Counted from the first letter of the stretch, positions 9,139 through 18,611 are shown. The stretch: 64,000 nt of DNA from Stagnihabitans tardus (GCF_009925085.1 NZ_JAABNR010000010.1:1-64000), one strand, 5' to 3'. The notes: generated by a model not told the origin, from the sequence alone. Program-made: numbers and translations.

Positions 9139-9187
9139 GATTATAACCATGGCGGCACACAGTTTGAAACTTCCTTGCGAGGCCATC

Positions 9188-10147
9188 TTGTCCTTCCGGC
9201 TGCAACCCACCCCGCCCGCCCGTCCCAATCGCTGCCAGCTCTTCGGCCCCGGCTCGCGACCCGCGCTGTTCGAAAAGATGGCGGCCAGTGCGGCGGATGT
9301 GGTGAACCTTGATCTGGAAGACTCCGTCGCGCCCAGTGACAAGGACGCCGCCCGGGCCAATATCATCCGGGCAAGCCATGACATCGACTGGGGCCGCAAG
9401 ACGCTGTCGGTGCGGATCAACGGGCTCGATACCCCCTGGTGGTATCGCGACGTGGTGGATCTTCTGGAGCAGGGCTCGGAGCGGATCGACCTTCTGATGA
9501 TCCCCAAGGTGGGCTGTGCCGAAGACCTTTACGCCGTCGATGCCCTGGTGACGGCCATCGAGCGCGCCAAGGGGCGGCAGAAGCGCGTGGGCTTCGAGGT
9601 CATCATCGAATCGGCCGCCGGGATTTCCCATGTCGAAGAGATCGCCAAGGGCTCTTCGCGGCTTCAGGCCATGAGCCTGGGGGCTGCCGATTTCGCGGCC
9701 TCGATGGGGATGCAGACCACCGGCATCGGCGGCACGCAGGAGAATTACTACATGACCCGCGAGGGGGCGCGCCATTGGCCCGACCCCTGGCACTGGGCGA
9801 CGGCGGCCATCGTCGCCGCCTGCCGGACCCATGGCATCCTGCCGGTCGACGGCCCCTTCGGCGATTTCAGCGACGACGAGGGCTTTCGCGCCCAGGCGCG
9901 CCGGGCGGCGACGCTGGGCATGGTCGGCAAATGGGCGATCCATCCCAAGCAGGTCGCGCTGGCCAACGAGGTCTTCACTCCCTCGGCGGCCACGGTGACC
10001 GAAGCGCGGGAGATTCTCTCGGCCATGGAAGCCGCCAAGGCCGCAGGGCAGGGGGCGACGGTCTACAAGGGGCGCCTGGTCGATATCGCCTCGATCAAGC
10101 AGGCGGAAGTGATCGTGAAACAGGCGGAACTGCTGGCGGACGCCTGA
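9188..10147 (+). CDS. mcl1: L-malyl-CoA / beta-methylmalyl-CoA lyase
   Basis: Reversibly cleaves malyl-CoA and beta-methylmalyl-CoA to glyoxylate plus acetyl-CoA or propionyl-CoA; in Rhodobacteraceae it serves the ethylmalonyl-CoA pathway. The protein is very similar to Rhodobacter Mcl1: SFRLQPTPPARPNRCQLFGPG at the start, LDLEDSVAPSD, LSVRINGLDTP, EVIIESAAGI and MSLGAADFAASMGMQTTGIGG, ending near 319 residues as expected. Alignment puts the start at the TTG of 9188, preceded by GAGG at five bases; an in-frame ATG at 9149 would add 13 unrelated residues. No acetyl-CoA assimilation partner genes are adjacent. Confidence 0.9.
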   Translation: MSFRLQPTPPARPNRCQLFGPGSRPALFEKMAASAADVVNLDLEDSVAPSDKDAARANIIRASHDIDWGRKTLSVRINGLDTPWWYRDVVDLLEQGSERIDLLMIPKVGCAEDLYAVDALVTAIERAKGRQKRVGFEVIIESAAGISHVEEIAKGSSRLQAMSLGAADFAASMGMQTTGIGGTQENYYMTREGARHWPDPWHWATAAIVAACRTHGILPVDGPFGDFSDDEGFRAQARRAATLGMVGKWAIHPKQVALANEVFTPSAATVTEAREILSAMEAAKAAGQGATVYKGRLVDIASIKQAEVIVKQAELLADA

Positions 10148-10321
10148 AAATCGGGCAGTCACAAAAGTGTGTTGACAGGGGCTTCACCCAAGGTCAATCT
10201 CCGCTTCGGGCGCGACATTGTGTCCCACGGCATACCCGGCGACGAAGGGAGAGGAGGCCCTCCGTCGCACCTTGGGGAGGAGGCACGCGCCCTGCGACAC
10301 GCTCGCGGGGCGCTGCTTTTT

Positions 10322-11155
10322 TCACGCGAGGGGCAAGCAGATCTCGGTCAAGAGATCTTCGGGCGCGGTGTCCATCGGCGTGTTCAGATAGACCTCGAAG
10401 ACCGGGCTGTCGGCCGGCGTCTCGCCCGAGGCGGGCAGCCAGATGCCGAAGAGCTGGTCATAGGCGGCCTGAAGCCCGGCATAGGGCCCGCGAAAGGTCA
10501 GGACGGCGTGACGGCCAGCGGGCAGGGTGATCTCTTCCAGCGGCGCGGCGATCTCGCCCTGCGGGAGCTCCACCCCGGCATGGGAGCGCAGGTCCGCCTC
10601 GGCCACGGCGCCGGGGCTGTCGTAATAGACGCCGACCATCAGCCCGGCCTGGCCGTAAAGCCCGCGCGCGCCGAGCGTGGCGCCGAGCTTCTCGAAGGCG
10701 CGGCTGATCTGGTAATAGGCGCCCTTGTGGGGCATGGCCGCAAGGCGACGGGCGGGGTCTGTGCGCAGGGTCACGGGATGCATGAGAGGTCCTTTCAGGG
10801 GAAGGCTGAGGGTAAAGGGGCGGTGGGCCCCCGACTTGCGAAAGGCCAGAGGCGTGGCGCCGAAGTGATCGGCAAAGGCCCGGGCCAGCGCCGCCCGGCT
10901 GGGAAAGCCGCAGGCCCGGGCGATCTGGTCGACAGGTTGGTCGCCCAGGACCAAGGCCACGGCGGCGCGGTGCAGCCGCATCTGCCGCACCAGGGCCGCT
11001 GCGGTCATCCCGGTCATCGCCTGGAAAACCCGGTGGAAGTGGAAGCGCGACAGCGCCGCCACATCCGCCAGGGCATCCAGCGACAGGTCCCCATCGGGGT
11101 TGTCGTGAATATGGTCGATGACCCGGGTCAGCCGCCTTTCGTAATCCTGCGCCAT
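10322..11155 (-). CDS. AraC-family regulator with GyrI-like effector domain
   Basis: 277 residues. The N-terminal 100 residues form a double helix-turn-helix AraC/XylS DNA-binding domain (LSLDALADVAALSRFHFHRVFQAMTG and VDQIARACGFPSRAALARAFADHFG). The rest is a GyrI-like ligand-binding domain (HPVTLRTDPARRLAAMPHKGAYYQ onward), as in SbmC/Rob-type proteins that sense small toxic molecules. AAAGGAGG precedes the ATG at 11155. It is divergent from accA, but nothing shows that it regulates accA. Confidence 0.88.
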   Translation of the reverse strand: MAQDYERRLTRVIDHIHDNPDGDLSLDALADVAALSRFHFHRVFQAMTGMTAAALVRQMRLHRAAVALVLGDQPVDQIARACGFPSRAALARAFADHFGATPLAFRKSGAHRPFTLSLPLKGPLMHPVTLRTDPARRLAAMPHKGAYYQISRAFEKLGATLGARGLYGQAGLMVGVYYDSPGAVAEADLRSHAGVELPQGEIAAPLEEITLPAGRHAVLTFRGPYAGLQAAYDQLFGIWLPASGETPADSPVFEVYLNTPMDTAPEDLLTEICLPLA

Positions 11156-11267
11156 GATGCCTCCTTTCGCAGGCCCTTTCTGACCCGGCATGATGCGACA
11201 AATCTTGCCGAGTTGCACTTGGCTGGCTCAGGCGCCATATAGGGGCAGTCATTCTCTGGAGCCTGCG

Positions 11268-12227
11268 ATGAACTACCTTGAATTCGAAAAGCCCCTGGCC
11301 GAGATCGAAGGCAAGGCCGAGGAGCTTCGGGCCTTGGCGCGGGCCAATCCGTCGATGGATGTGGCCAAGGAGGCCGAGGGCCTGGACCGCAAGGCCGAGA
11401 CCATGCTGAAGGACCTGTATAAGGCCCTGAACCCCTGGCAGAAATGCCAGGTGGCGCGCCACCAGGACCGCCCGCATTGCAAGGACTATATCGAGGGTCT
11501 GTTTACCGAGTTCACGCCCCTGGCAGGCGACCGCAACTTCGCCGATGACCATGCGATCATGGGCGGGCTCGCGCGGTTCAACGACCAGGCCGTCGTGGTC
11601 ATGGGCCAGGAAAAGGGCCATGACACGAAAACCCGCATCGAGCGCAATTTCGGCATGGCCCGGCCCGAGGGCTATCGCAAGGCGATCCGCCTGATGGAGA
11701 TGGCCGACCGCTTCCGCCTGCCCGTGGTGACCCTGGTCGACACGCCCGGCGCCTATCCGGGCAAAGGGGCGGAGGAGCGCGGCCAGGCCGAGGCCATCGC
11801 GCGGGCCACGGAAAAGAGCCTGATGCTGGGCGTTCCGGTGATCTCGGTGGTGATCGGCGAGGGCGGTTCGGGCGGGGCCGTGGCCCTTGCGACCGCGAAC
11901 CGCATCGCGATGCTGGAACACTCGATCTATTCGGTGATCTCGCCCGAGGGCTGCGCCAGCATCCTGTGGAAGGATTCCGACAAGATGCGCGAAGCGGCGG
12001 AAGCCCTGCGCCTGACGGCCCAGGACCTGCAGAAGCTGGGCGTGATCGACCGCATCGTCAAGGAACCCTTGGGGGGCGCGCAGCGCGGCCGCAAGGAAAC
12101 CATCGAGGCGGTGGGCAAGGCGATCGAGGCCATGCTGAAGGAGCTCTCCGGCAAGAAGCCCGAGGCCCTGATCAAGGACCGCCGTGAAAAGTTCCTCGAC
12201 ATGGGCGTCAAGGGCCTCGCCGCCTGA
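11268..12227 (+). CDS. accA: Acetyl-CoA carboxylase carboxyltransferase subunit alpha
   Basis: Alpha half of the carboxyltransferase that moves CO2 from carboxybiotin to acetyl-CoA, the first committed step of fatty-acid synthesis. The 319 residues begin with the helical [23 protein letters not shown] and include [38 protein letters not shown] and the oxyanion-forming [12 protein letters not shown] motif. The ATG at 11268 gives the standard N terminus. It is a single gene here, as accA usually is in alphaproteobacteria. Confidence 0.97.
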   Translation: MNYLEFEKPLAEIEGKAEELRALARANPSMDVAKEAEGLDRKAETMLKDLYKALNPWQKCQVARHQDRPHCKDYIEGLFTEFTPLAGDRNFADDHAIMGGLARFNDQAVVVMGQEKGHDTKTRIERNFGMARPEGYRKAIRLMEMADRFRLPVVTLVDTPGAYPGKGAEERGQAEAIARATEKSLMLGVPVISVVIGEGGSGGAVALATANRIAMLEHSIYSVISPEGCASILWKDSDKMREAAEALRLTAQDLQKLGVIDRIVKEPLGGAQRGRKETIEAVGKAIEAMLKELSGKKPEALIKDRREKFLDMGVKGLAA

Positions 12228-12476
12228 CCGCTTCCAAAAGGAGCGCCTGCGGCGCAAGATAATTGCCTCACCTCTGGGCCTGCGGCCCAACCGGCTCAGG
12301 CGCATGGCCTGCGCGACGCCAAAGGACAAAGGGCTCGGGTCTTCACCCGCGCCCTGTTTCATCTTTTCCCAAATATCCCGGGGGAGTCCCGCAAGGGACG
12401 GGGGCAGCGCCCCCCACCTGAGGCGCAGGCGCAGCCGGAGCCGAGGCAAAAGGCTTGGCCGGAGGCCTCCGCTTGG
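12228..12476. other. Intergenic between convergent accA and plsC
   Basis: 249 bases without a gene. It contains GC hairpins near 12240-12290 and, at 12357-12415, a family 2 element directed as the 3' end of plsC. Confidence 0.5.
12357..12415 (-). repeat. Intergenic element family 2, copy b
   Basis: On the minus strand: hairpin GGGGGC-GCT-GCCCCC, a second stem GTCCC-TTGC-GGGAC, then CCCGGGATATTT and AAAAGATGAAA. It lies about 60 bases 3' of plsC, in the direction of that gene. Confidence 0.7.
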
Positions 12477-13199
12477 TCAGGTCTCTGCCGGTGTCCAGCC
12501 GCCCTCGCGCATCAGGGCCTCCGAGGCGGGTTCGATCACGGCTTCGACCTGGGTCATGAACTCCTTCACCCGCAGGCCGGGCGCGATGGGGGGCAGGAAC
12601 TCGATCACCGCGAGGCCCGGCTTGCGCAGGATCCCGTGGCGCGGCCAAAAGATGCCGACATTGGTGGCCACGGGGATGCAGACCTGCTCCAGTTGGTCAT
12701 ACAGCAGCCCGGCGCCCACCTTGTAGGGCAGCTCTGCCCCCGGGGCGACCCGCGTCCCCTGCGGGAAGATGATCAACTGGCCCTTGACCGGGCTAGCCAT
12801 CACATCCTGCTTCATCTTGGCAATCGCCGCCCCCCGCTTGCCCCGGTTCACCGGGATGCAGCCGGTCCGCAGCCCGTAAAACCCGATGAAGGGCGTATAG
12901 AGCAACTCGCGCTTCATGATGAACTTCGGGCGGGGCAGGGCCGAGGCCAGGAGGATGATGTCGAAGAAGCTCTGATGCTTCGATGCGATCAGCACCTCGC
13001 CCTGGGGCACCTCTCCGCGCACTTCCGACCGCAGGCCCACCAGGACCTTCGCCGACCAGCGCACGTAATGGCAATAGACATGGATCGCCAGGAAAGCCGC
13101 GCGGCGGTCGATCAGGGCGGGGATCCCGAAGCCCAGGGCCACCACGGCCAGGGCCACATACATCTGGACGATGAAGAACAGCGACAAAAGCCAGCGCAT
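12477..13199 (-). CDS. plsC: 1-acyl-sn-glycerol-3-phosphate acyltransferase
   Basis: Acylates lysophosphatidic acid to phosphatidic acid at the inner membrane. The 240 residues have an N-terminal membrane helix (LLSLFFIVQMYVALAVVALGF) and the acyltransferase motifs: H-x4-D as HQSFFD (about residues 75-80), motif II around GLRTGCIPVNRGKR, and motif III IIFPQGTR. The start overlaps the ftsX stop by one base, so it is translated in line with ftsEX. The ftsE-ftsX-plsC order recurs in Rhodobacteraceae to my knowledge. Confidence 0.9.
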   Translation of the reverse strand: MRWLLSLFFIVQMYVALAVVALGFGIPALIDRRAAFLAIHVYCHYVRWSAKVLVGLRSEVRGEVPQGEVLIASKHQSFFDIILLASALPRPKFIMKRELLYTPFIGFYGLRTGCIPVNRGKRGAAIAKMKQDVMASPVKGQLIIFPQGTRVAPGAELPYKVGAGLLYDQLEQVCIPVATNVGIFWPRHGILRKPGLAVIEFLPPIAPGLRVKEFMTQVEAVIEPASEALMREGGWTPAET

Positions 13200-14080
13200 C
13201 AGGTCAGCCCCCTCAGGGTGCGTAGCGCCGCGAGCTGCGTCGCCACGAAGGCGACCAGGGCGGCCAGGGGAATGAAGGCCAGGGGCAGAAGCCAGCCCCA
13301 GCCCGTGAAGCCAAGGCCGGTCAGAAAGCCCCCCGCCGCATCCTGGGCGGGCAGGGCAAAGACCCCGGCAGCGCCGACCAGGGCACCCACGGCGGCCCCG
13401 GTCGCGGCGCGCATGGTAAAGCGGCGCGTGAAGGCCCTTGCGATATAGCTGTCCGTGGCGCCGACCAGCCGCAGGACCTTGATGACCTGGGCATTGGCCG
13501 CCAGGGCCGCACTGGCCGCCAGGGTGATCATCGCGGCCATGGCCAGGCCGATCAGCCCGATCGCTCCAAGGCCCAAGAGCCGCAGCGTGCTGGCCGCCTG
13601 GGCCAGGGGCCTCCGCCAGCGCAGGTGGTCGTCCAGCACCGCGCCGGGCGCCTCGGCGGCGAGCCTCTGGCGCAGGCCCTCGCCGTCATAGCCCTCGGGC
13701 GCCTCGGTCAGCTCGACCAGCTGCGGCAGGGGCAGGTCGGTCAGGGGCAGGTCGGGGCCGAACCAGGGCTCAAGGAGCGCCCGCGTCTCCTCCCCCGTCA
13801 GCGCCCGCGCTGCGGCAATGCCCGGCGTCTCGGCCAAGAGCGACAGGACCGCCTTGGTCTGCAACGCCATTTGGTCGTCGGGGGCCGAGATGCGGATCGT
13901 CGCGGTCCGGTTCAGCGCCTCGGCCCAGCGGGTCGCCAGGCGGTCCGAGGCCAGGGACAGGGCCAGGGCAAAGACCGCAAGGAAGGTCATCGCCCCGGCG
14001 GTGAAGGTCGTCAGCCAGGCGGGCGCACCCGAAGGCGGCACGATCCGGTCATGGAAATTCTCGGGCGCCGCGTTGCTCAC
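13199..14080 (-). CDS. ftsX: Cell division permease-like protein FtsX
   Basis: Membrane partner of FtsE in the FtsEX complex that couples divisome assembly to cell-wall hydrolase activation. The 293-residue protein has the family topology: a first helix (WLTTFTAGAMTFLAVFALALSLA, about 20-42), a large periplasmic loop, and three C-terminal helices (LGLGAIGLIGLAMAAMITLAASAALA, ATGAAVGALVGAAGVFAL, WGWLLPLAFIPLAALVAFVATQL). Its ATG overlaps the ftsE stop by four bases. Confidence 0.9.
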   Translation of the reverse strand: MSNAAPENFHDRIVPPSGAPAWLTTFTAGAMTFLAVFALALSLASDRLATRWAEALNRTATIRISAPDDQMALQTKAVLSLLAETPGIAAARALTGEETRALLEPWFGPDLPLTDLPLPQLVELTEAPEGYDGEGLRQRLAAEAPGAVLDDHLRWRRPLAQAASTLRLLGLGAIGLIGLAMAAMITLAASAALAANAQVIKVLRLVGATDSYIARAFTRRFTMRAATGAAVGALVGAAGVFALPAQDAAGGFLTGLGFTGWGWLLPLAFIPLAALVAFVATQLAALRTLRGLT

Positions 14081-14775
14081 AGGTCCGCCCCCGCCAGTTG
14101 GATGCGCCGCTTGGAAATCCGCAGCACCCGGGTCGAGACCTGGGACTTGGCCTGGCGGATCAGGTTCAGGTCATGGGTCGCCACCACGATGGTCTTGCCC
14201 ATCCGGTTCAGCTCGACCAGCAGCGTCAGAAGCCTGAGCGACAGCTCCCAATCCAGGTTCCCGGTGGGTTCGTCGGCCAGGATCACATCCGGCCCGGTGA
14301 TCACCGCCCGCGCCAGGGCCGCCCTTTGCCGCTCGCCGCCCGACAGCGAGGGCGGCAGGGCCGTGGCCAATTGCCCCAGGCCGACCCAGGCCAAAAGGTC
14401 CGACAGGTCGCGCGCGGGCGTCGGCCTGCCCGAGACCAAAAGCGGCAGGGCCACGTTCGAGGCGACCGGCAGATGGTCCAGGAACTGGCAATCCTGGTGC
14501 ACCACCCCGATCCGCCGCCGCGTCAGCGCCACGCCATCGCGGCTGAGCCCCCGGACCTCGCGGTCGAAAAGCGTGACCCGCCCCGCCGTGGGCAGAAGCT
14601 CGCCGTAACAGAGCTTCAGGAAGGTCGATTTGCCCGAGCCCGAAGGCCCGGTCAGAAAGTGGAAGGACCCCGGCGCCAGGCGCAGCGATATCTCGGAGAG
14701 CAGCTCTCCGCCTCCATAGGAATAGGCAGCGTTGTCGAAGGCGATCACGGGCGGGTTCCGCTGGTTTGGGGCCAT
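14077..14775 (-). CDS. ftsE: Cell division ATP-binding protein FtsE
   Basis: ABC ATPase of the FtsEX complex. 232 residues with Walker A GPSGSGKST, Q-loop VVHQDCQFLDHLPVASNVALPL (the FtsE-typical QDxxLL-like segment), signature LSGGERQRAALARA, Walker B VILADEPTGNLD and the switch His in ATHDL. I took the start MAPNQRNPPVIAFDNAAYSYG at 14775; the upstream in-frame extension does not look coded. The gene is divergent from the zinc-ribbon protein gene at 14980. Confidence 0.92.
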   Translation of the reverse strand: MAPNQRNPPVIAFDNAAYSYGGGELLSEISLRLAPGSFHFLTGPSGSGKSTFLKLCYGELLPTAGRVTLFDREVRGLSRDGVALTRRRIGVVHQDCQFLDHLPVASNVALPLLVSGRPTPARDLSDLLAWVGLGQLATALPPSLSGGERQRAALARAVITGPDVILADEPTGNLDWELSLRLLTLLVELNRMGKTIVVATHDLNLIRQAKSQVSTRVLRISKRRIQLAGADL

Positions 14776-14910
14776 CAGGCCGGGCCGGAGAATTGCCGAG
14801 ATGGGCGCGGGATTCAATCGGCCCCGTGCTGTATGGGGCGAAAGATGTGAGGGAATCCAGCACCAATCCCAAGGCTGCGGCGAAATTGTTAACGTTTGCG
14901 GGACAAACCA

Positions 14911-14939
14911 TTGGACGATGCTGGTTAACTTGCTACAAC
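14911..14939 (+). promoter_or_regulatory. Predicted sigma-70-type promoter for the zinc-ribbon gene
   Basis: TTGGAC (14911-14916), a 17-base spacer and TACAAC (14934-14939) give a leader of about 35 bases. An inverted repeat GTTTG-N5-CAAAC (14894-14908) lies just upstream. Confidence 0.5.
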
Positions 14940-14979
14940 CGGACGCAAAAGGCCGCTTTGCGCGGCGGGACGGGTTCTG

Positions 14980-15873
14980 ATGCGGCTTCAATGCCCCAAT
15001 TGCGATGCTGAGTACGAGGTCGATGACGCCGCCATCCCGGCAAGCGGCCGCGATGTGCAGTGTTCGGCCTGCGGTCATGCCTGGTTCCAGGAACATCCCC
15101 ATGTGAAGGCCGAGGCCGAAGAGGAAGAGGCGCTGTTCGGCGCGCCCTCGGCCGAAAGGGATGCGCCCGAACCCGCCTTGGCCGCTGAGGACCCCGAAGC
15201 GGTCGAAACGCCTGCGCCCCAGGTGGTTGCAGAGCCCGAGACTTTGCCCGCCTGGGAGCCCGAGGATGTCCTGGCCGCCGAGGCCGCGGTCCCTCTGAAC
15301 CCGGTTCCAGAACCCGAGCCCGCGCCCGAGCCCGAGCCCCTGCGGCGGTCGATCGACGAAAGCGTCCTGGCCGTGCTGCGCGAAGAGGCCGAGCGCGAAG
15401 CCGCCGCCCGGCGCGGCGAGCGTCCCCGGATCGAGACCCAGACCGAGATGACCCTGACCGACGCGCCGCGCCCGACGCGCCCCTTGGCGCGGACCTCGCC
15501 GGTGGTCGCCGAGCCTGAAGCCCAGCCCGAAACTCTGCCGGAGGCGCCGCGCAAGCGCACGCTCTTGCCCGAGATCGAGGAAATCAAGTCCTCGCTGAAC
15601 CCCGCGGCCGACCCCGAGGACGAGAGCGCCGCGCGCGCGCCCGCGACGGGCGAAGGGGGCTTCCGCCGCGGCTTCGTCTTTGCGCTGCTCTTCGCCGTGA
15701 TCCTTCTGGCGCTTTACGTCATGGCGCCCCTGATCGTGGCCAAGCTCCCGGCGCTGAAGGGCCCGATGGAAGCCTATGTCCAGGCCGTCAACAGCCTGCG
15801 CCGCGCGCTTGACACCCAGGTGCGCGGGTTGATCGGTTGGCTGCAGTCGCTGGCAGGCGGCTCGGCCGGCTGA
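14980..15873 (+). CDS. Zinc-ribbon (MJ0042-type) single-span membrane protein
   Basis: 297 residues. The N terminus MRLQCPNCDAEYEVDDAAIP...VQCSACGHAWFQ is an MJ0042-type zinc ribbon with C-x2-C...C-x2-C. A long acidic, Pro/Glu-rich linker follows (about 45-215), then one transmembrane helix (FVFALLFAVILLALYVMAPLIV, about 228-249) and a short C-terminal tail. Similar proteins are common in alphaproteobacteria beside ftsE. I do not know the function; the topology suggests a cytoplasmic zinc-ribbon head on a flexible tether. Confidence 0.85.
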   Translation: MRLQCPNCDAEYEVDDAAIPASGRDVQCSACGHAWFQEHPHVKAEAEEEEALFGAPSAERDAPEPALAAEDPEAVETPAPQVVAEPETLPAWEPEDVLAAEAAVPLNPVPEPEPAPEPEPLRRSIDESVLAVLREEAEREAAARRGERPRIETQTEMTLTDAPRPTRPLARTSPVVAEPEAQPETLPEAPRKRTLLPEIEEIKSSLNPAADPEDESAARAPATGEGGFRRGFVFALLFAVILLALYVMAPLIVAKLPALKGPMEAYVQAVNSLRRALDTQVRGLIGWLQSLAGGSAG

Positions 15874-15880
15874 GGCGGGG

Positions 15881-15899
15881 AGCCTCGGCCGAGGCTTTT
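15881..15899 (+). terminator. Possible terminator after the zinc-ribbon gene
   Basis: AGCCTC-GGCC-GAGGCT followed by TTTC, eight bases after the stop codon. Confidence 0.5.
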
Positions 15900-16155
15900 C
15901 GCCTTCACAAGCTGGCCGGACTCGCGGGGGCTGCGTTCTGACCGCCCGAGTTGTGGTGCGCGCTCTCGGGGTAAGGGGGGGTTGCTGGCCTGCGAGCCCC
16001 CCGCTGTATCCCCGGGGCTAGGGGGGCAAAGGACAGCGTGGGTTCCAGGGCGCGCGACACGGGGTCTAGGGCATGAGGCTGAACGCGCGCGCTCCGTCGG
16101 GTAGCCCGGGGTATACCCCGGGTCTGGCTGCGGAGGTCGGCTTGACGGCCCCGGC
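15900..16155. other. Intergenic between convergent genes
   Basis: About 255 bases with no supported gene. The only clear structure is the family 1 palindromic element at 16101-16124. Confidence 0.5.
16101..16124 (-). repeat. Intergenic palindromic element, family 1, copy 3
   Basis: CCCGGGGTATACCCCGGG with the GTAG flank, 31 bases 3' of the minus-strand TIGR02302 gene and oriented with that gene like the other copies. Confidence 0.75.
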
Positions 16156-18597
16156 CTAGAACAGGTCCAGCAGGCGCTTCAGATAACCGCGCTCCTCGGC
16201 GCTGCGGTCCTGTTCGCCCGCGCGTTTGCGGATCTCGTCCAAGAGGTCCTGCGCCCGTCGGTAGACATCCTCGCCCTGGAGGATCGGACCGTCGCTGCCC
16301 ATGGTCATGCCTTCACCCGCCTCGCGGCCCAGGGGGTCTTTCTGACCCTTGGGACCGTTCTCGGCAAAGCTCTCGCCATCGGCGGCGCGGTTGTCTTCGG
16401 CCTGCTGCTGGGCTTGGCCAAAGTTCCGGATGCCGTTGCGCAGCGCGTCCAGCGCCTCGGCTTGGCTGTCCAGCGCGCCGGAGGTGTCGCCTTCGCGCAG
16501 CGCCCGTTCGGCCTCTTCCATGGCGCGGCCCGCGTCGTCGAGGTTCTGCCGCCCCTTGTCGCCCAGCTCGGTCCCCGCGCCGGGCAGCTCGCCGCCCTGT
16601 TGCATCCCCTCGATCCGGTCGCGCAGCTCTTGCTGGCGGTCGGCCAGGTCCTGGCCGCCCTCGCCGCCCTGCTGCATGTCGCGGAAGGCATCGTCCGAGA
16701 GCCCTTGCTGGTCGCGGAGCGTCTGGCCCAGGTCCTTCATCGCCTGGCCGCCCGGACCGCCCTGGCCCTCGCCTTCCCCCTGGCCCTGGCCTTGCTGGAC
16801 CTGCATGTTCTCCATGAACTGGCGCAGTTGGTCCATCAAGGCTTGCGCCTCGGCCGTCTTGCCCTCTTTCATCAGCTGCTGAAGCTTGTCCAGCATCTGC
16901 TGAAGCTGGTCCTGCGTCATGGTCATGCCGCCCTGGTCGCCGCTGTTCGGCTCGTCGGGACCGGAGGGGTTTTTCTGCGCCTCCTGCTTCATGAACTCGT
17001 TCAGCGCCTGACGCATCTCTTTCATCAGGCGGTCGATCTCGGCCGGAGAGGCGCCGTTGCGAATCGCCTCGTCCAGCCGGTCCTGGGCGCGGTCCAGGCG
17101 GTCGCGGGCATCGGCGAGCTTGCCCTCTTCGATGGCGATGGCGAGCTTCCACATCTCTTCGGCCAGGTCGTCGCGGGCCTTGTCGTCCAGCGGCTGGCCG
17201 AGGCGCGGGATCAGGCCGCGCAGCTGGTCGCGCAGGGCGCGGTCGCGGAAGATCGGGTCCTGTTGGTCCTCGGGCTCCCAGGTGATCGCCTTCAACAGGT
17301 CGGCGATGCGGGGCGCATTGGCGCGGTTCCACAACAGGTCGCGGCGCTGTTCGGCCACGGCGGCGGCCAGGGGCTCGAAGAAGCGGCGACCGGGCAGGAC
17401 GACGGCCAGGGGCTGGCTTGCGGCGGTCTGGCCCGCCGCATCGCTGGCCTTCAGCGAAAGCGTCACGGGCAGGTTCGACAGGACGGATTTGGACAGGTCA
17501 TCGACGATCACGCCCTCGACCTGGGTGCGGTCGCGCTTTTGCGGCAGGGGCAGGTCCAGGGTCTCGGGCTTTTGCGGCTCGGGGTCGATGGAAAGGCCGT
17601 AGCGGCGGGAGACCTGGGGCAGGTCCAGCGCGACTGAGACCTCGCCCTTGGTGACGCCGTAGTCGTCGCTGGCGGTGAAGGGCTGGCGGAAGCGGCCCTG
17701 GCCGTCGCGGTCGATGCTGCCTGCCGTGGCAATCGCGGGGGCGGCGTCGGGGATCATGGTGACGAGCCACTCGCGCCCGCCGGTTCCCTGGATGGCGAGG
17801 CGGCCCGAGCTTGTCACGGTGAACTCTTGTTGCATGGCGCTGGCGGGGGGCACATCGGTGCGGCCCGAGACGGTCTCGGCCAGGATCAGCGCCCCCGGCG
17901 CGCCGTAAAACCGCAGGCGGAGCTTGGTGCCCTGGGGCAGAAGCAGGGCCTCCTCCGCCTGGTCGCGCAGGTAAAGCGCGGGCTTGCGGGTATAGGCCGG
18001 GGGCTCGGCCCAGCCTTCCCAGGCGGGACCAGCGGCGGCCTGGGCCTCGCTGCCCGGGGTGGGCAGGGAGCTCACCGAGGCCACGCGCCAGACCGACCCA
18101 AAGAGCAGCGCCACGGCCAGAAGCGTCAGCGCCATGTAGCGCAGGGCATAAGGATCGCGGGAGGCGAGGCGCAGGTCGGGCTCGACCGCGCGGGCCTTGG
18201 CGGCGCGCTCGGCCATCCGGGCGCGGTGGGCGGCCCAAAGCGCCTGCGTGGCCGGGTCGGTATCGCCAAGCGCCAGGGTATCCAGAAGCGCCGCGATGGG
18301 GCGGCCCTGCAGGCGGCTATCCAGCCGGATCAGCGCCTCGGCCCTCGTCGGACGGCGGAAGCCCCGCAGCCCATGGATCAGCGCCCAAAGCGCCGAACCG
18401 GCCAGGGAGACCATGAGGAACCAGGATGCTTCCAGCGGAAGGCTGTCCTGCAGGCCAAAGGAGGCCAGCGCCACCGAAAGGATCACCAGCGACCAGAGCG
18501 GCCAGAAGCCACGCGCCAACCGCTCCGCCCAAAGCCCCAGGAGGGTCAGGCGCAGGGGTGTCTCGATCCGCTTCAGGGCCTCATCCGGTTTGGCCAT
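16156..18597 (-). CDS. TIGR02302 / DUF4175 family membrane protein
   Basis: 813 residues. The N-terminal part carries membrane helices (about 30-75, including FWPLWSLVILSVALASFGL, and about 154-172, YMALTLLAVALLFGSVWRVA). A middle region of beta character follows (about 190-400). The long C-terminal region is low-complexity and rich in Gln, Glu, Met and Gly (about 480-780, with MTQDQLQQMLDKLQQLMKEGK and QGQGQGEGEGQGGPGGQ). This architecture is that of the alphaproteobacterial TIGR02302 family, whose function I do not know. The start follows AGAGGAAG. It lies 14 bases after lysA and may be cotranscribed with it. Confidence 0.85.
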   Translation of the reverse strand: MAKPDEALKRIETPLRLTLLGLWAERLARGFWPLWSLVILSVALASFGLQDSLPLEASWFLMVSLAGSALWALIHGLRGFRRPTRAEALIRLDSRLQGRPIAALLDTLALGDTDPATQALWAAHRARMAERAAKARAVEPDLRLASRDPYALRYMALTLLAVALLFGSVWRVASVSSLPTPGSEAQAAAGPAWEGWAEPPAYTRKPALYLRDQAEEALLLPQGTKLRLRFYGAPGALILAETVSGRTDVPPASAMQQEFTVTSSGRLAIQGTGGREWLVTMIPDAAPAIATAGSIDRDGQGRFRQPFTASDDYGVTKGEVSVALDLPQVSRRYGLSIDPEPQKPETLDLPLPQKRDRTQVEGVIVDDLSKSVLSNLPVTLSLKASDAAGQTAASQPLAVVLPGRRFFEPLAAAVAEQRRDLLWNRANAPRIADLLKAITWEPEDQQDPIFRDRALRDQLRGLIPRLGQPLDDKARDDLAEEMWKLAIAIEEGKLADARDRLDRAQDRLDEAIRNGASPAEIDRLMKEMRQALNEFMKQEAQKNPSGPDEPNSGDQGGMTMTQDQLQQMLDKLQQLMKEGKTAEAQALMDQLRQFMENMQVQQGQGQGEGEGQGGPGGQAMKDLGQTLRDQQGLSDDAFRDMQQGGEGGQDLADRQQELRDRIEGMQQGGELPGAGTELGDKGRQNLDDAGRAMEEAERALREGDTSGALDSQAEALDALRNGIRNFGQAQQQAEDNRAADGESFAENGPKGQKDPLGREAGEGMTMGSDGPILQGEDVYRRAQDLLDEIRKRAGEQDRSAEERGYLKRLLDLF

Positions 18598-18611
18598 CTT
18601 CCTCTTTCAAG

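Noticed and set aside
8096-9187. Long in-frame N-terminal extension of mcl1
   Set aside because: The extra residues lie antisense to the aminotransferase gene and do not resemble any malyl-CoA lyase; alignment supports a start at 9188.
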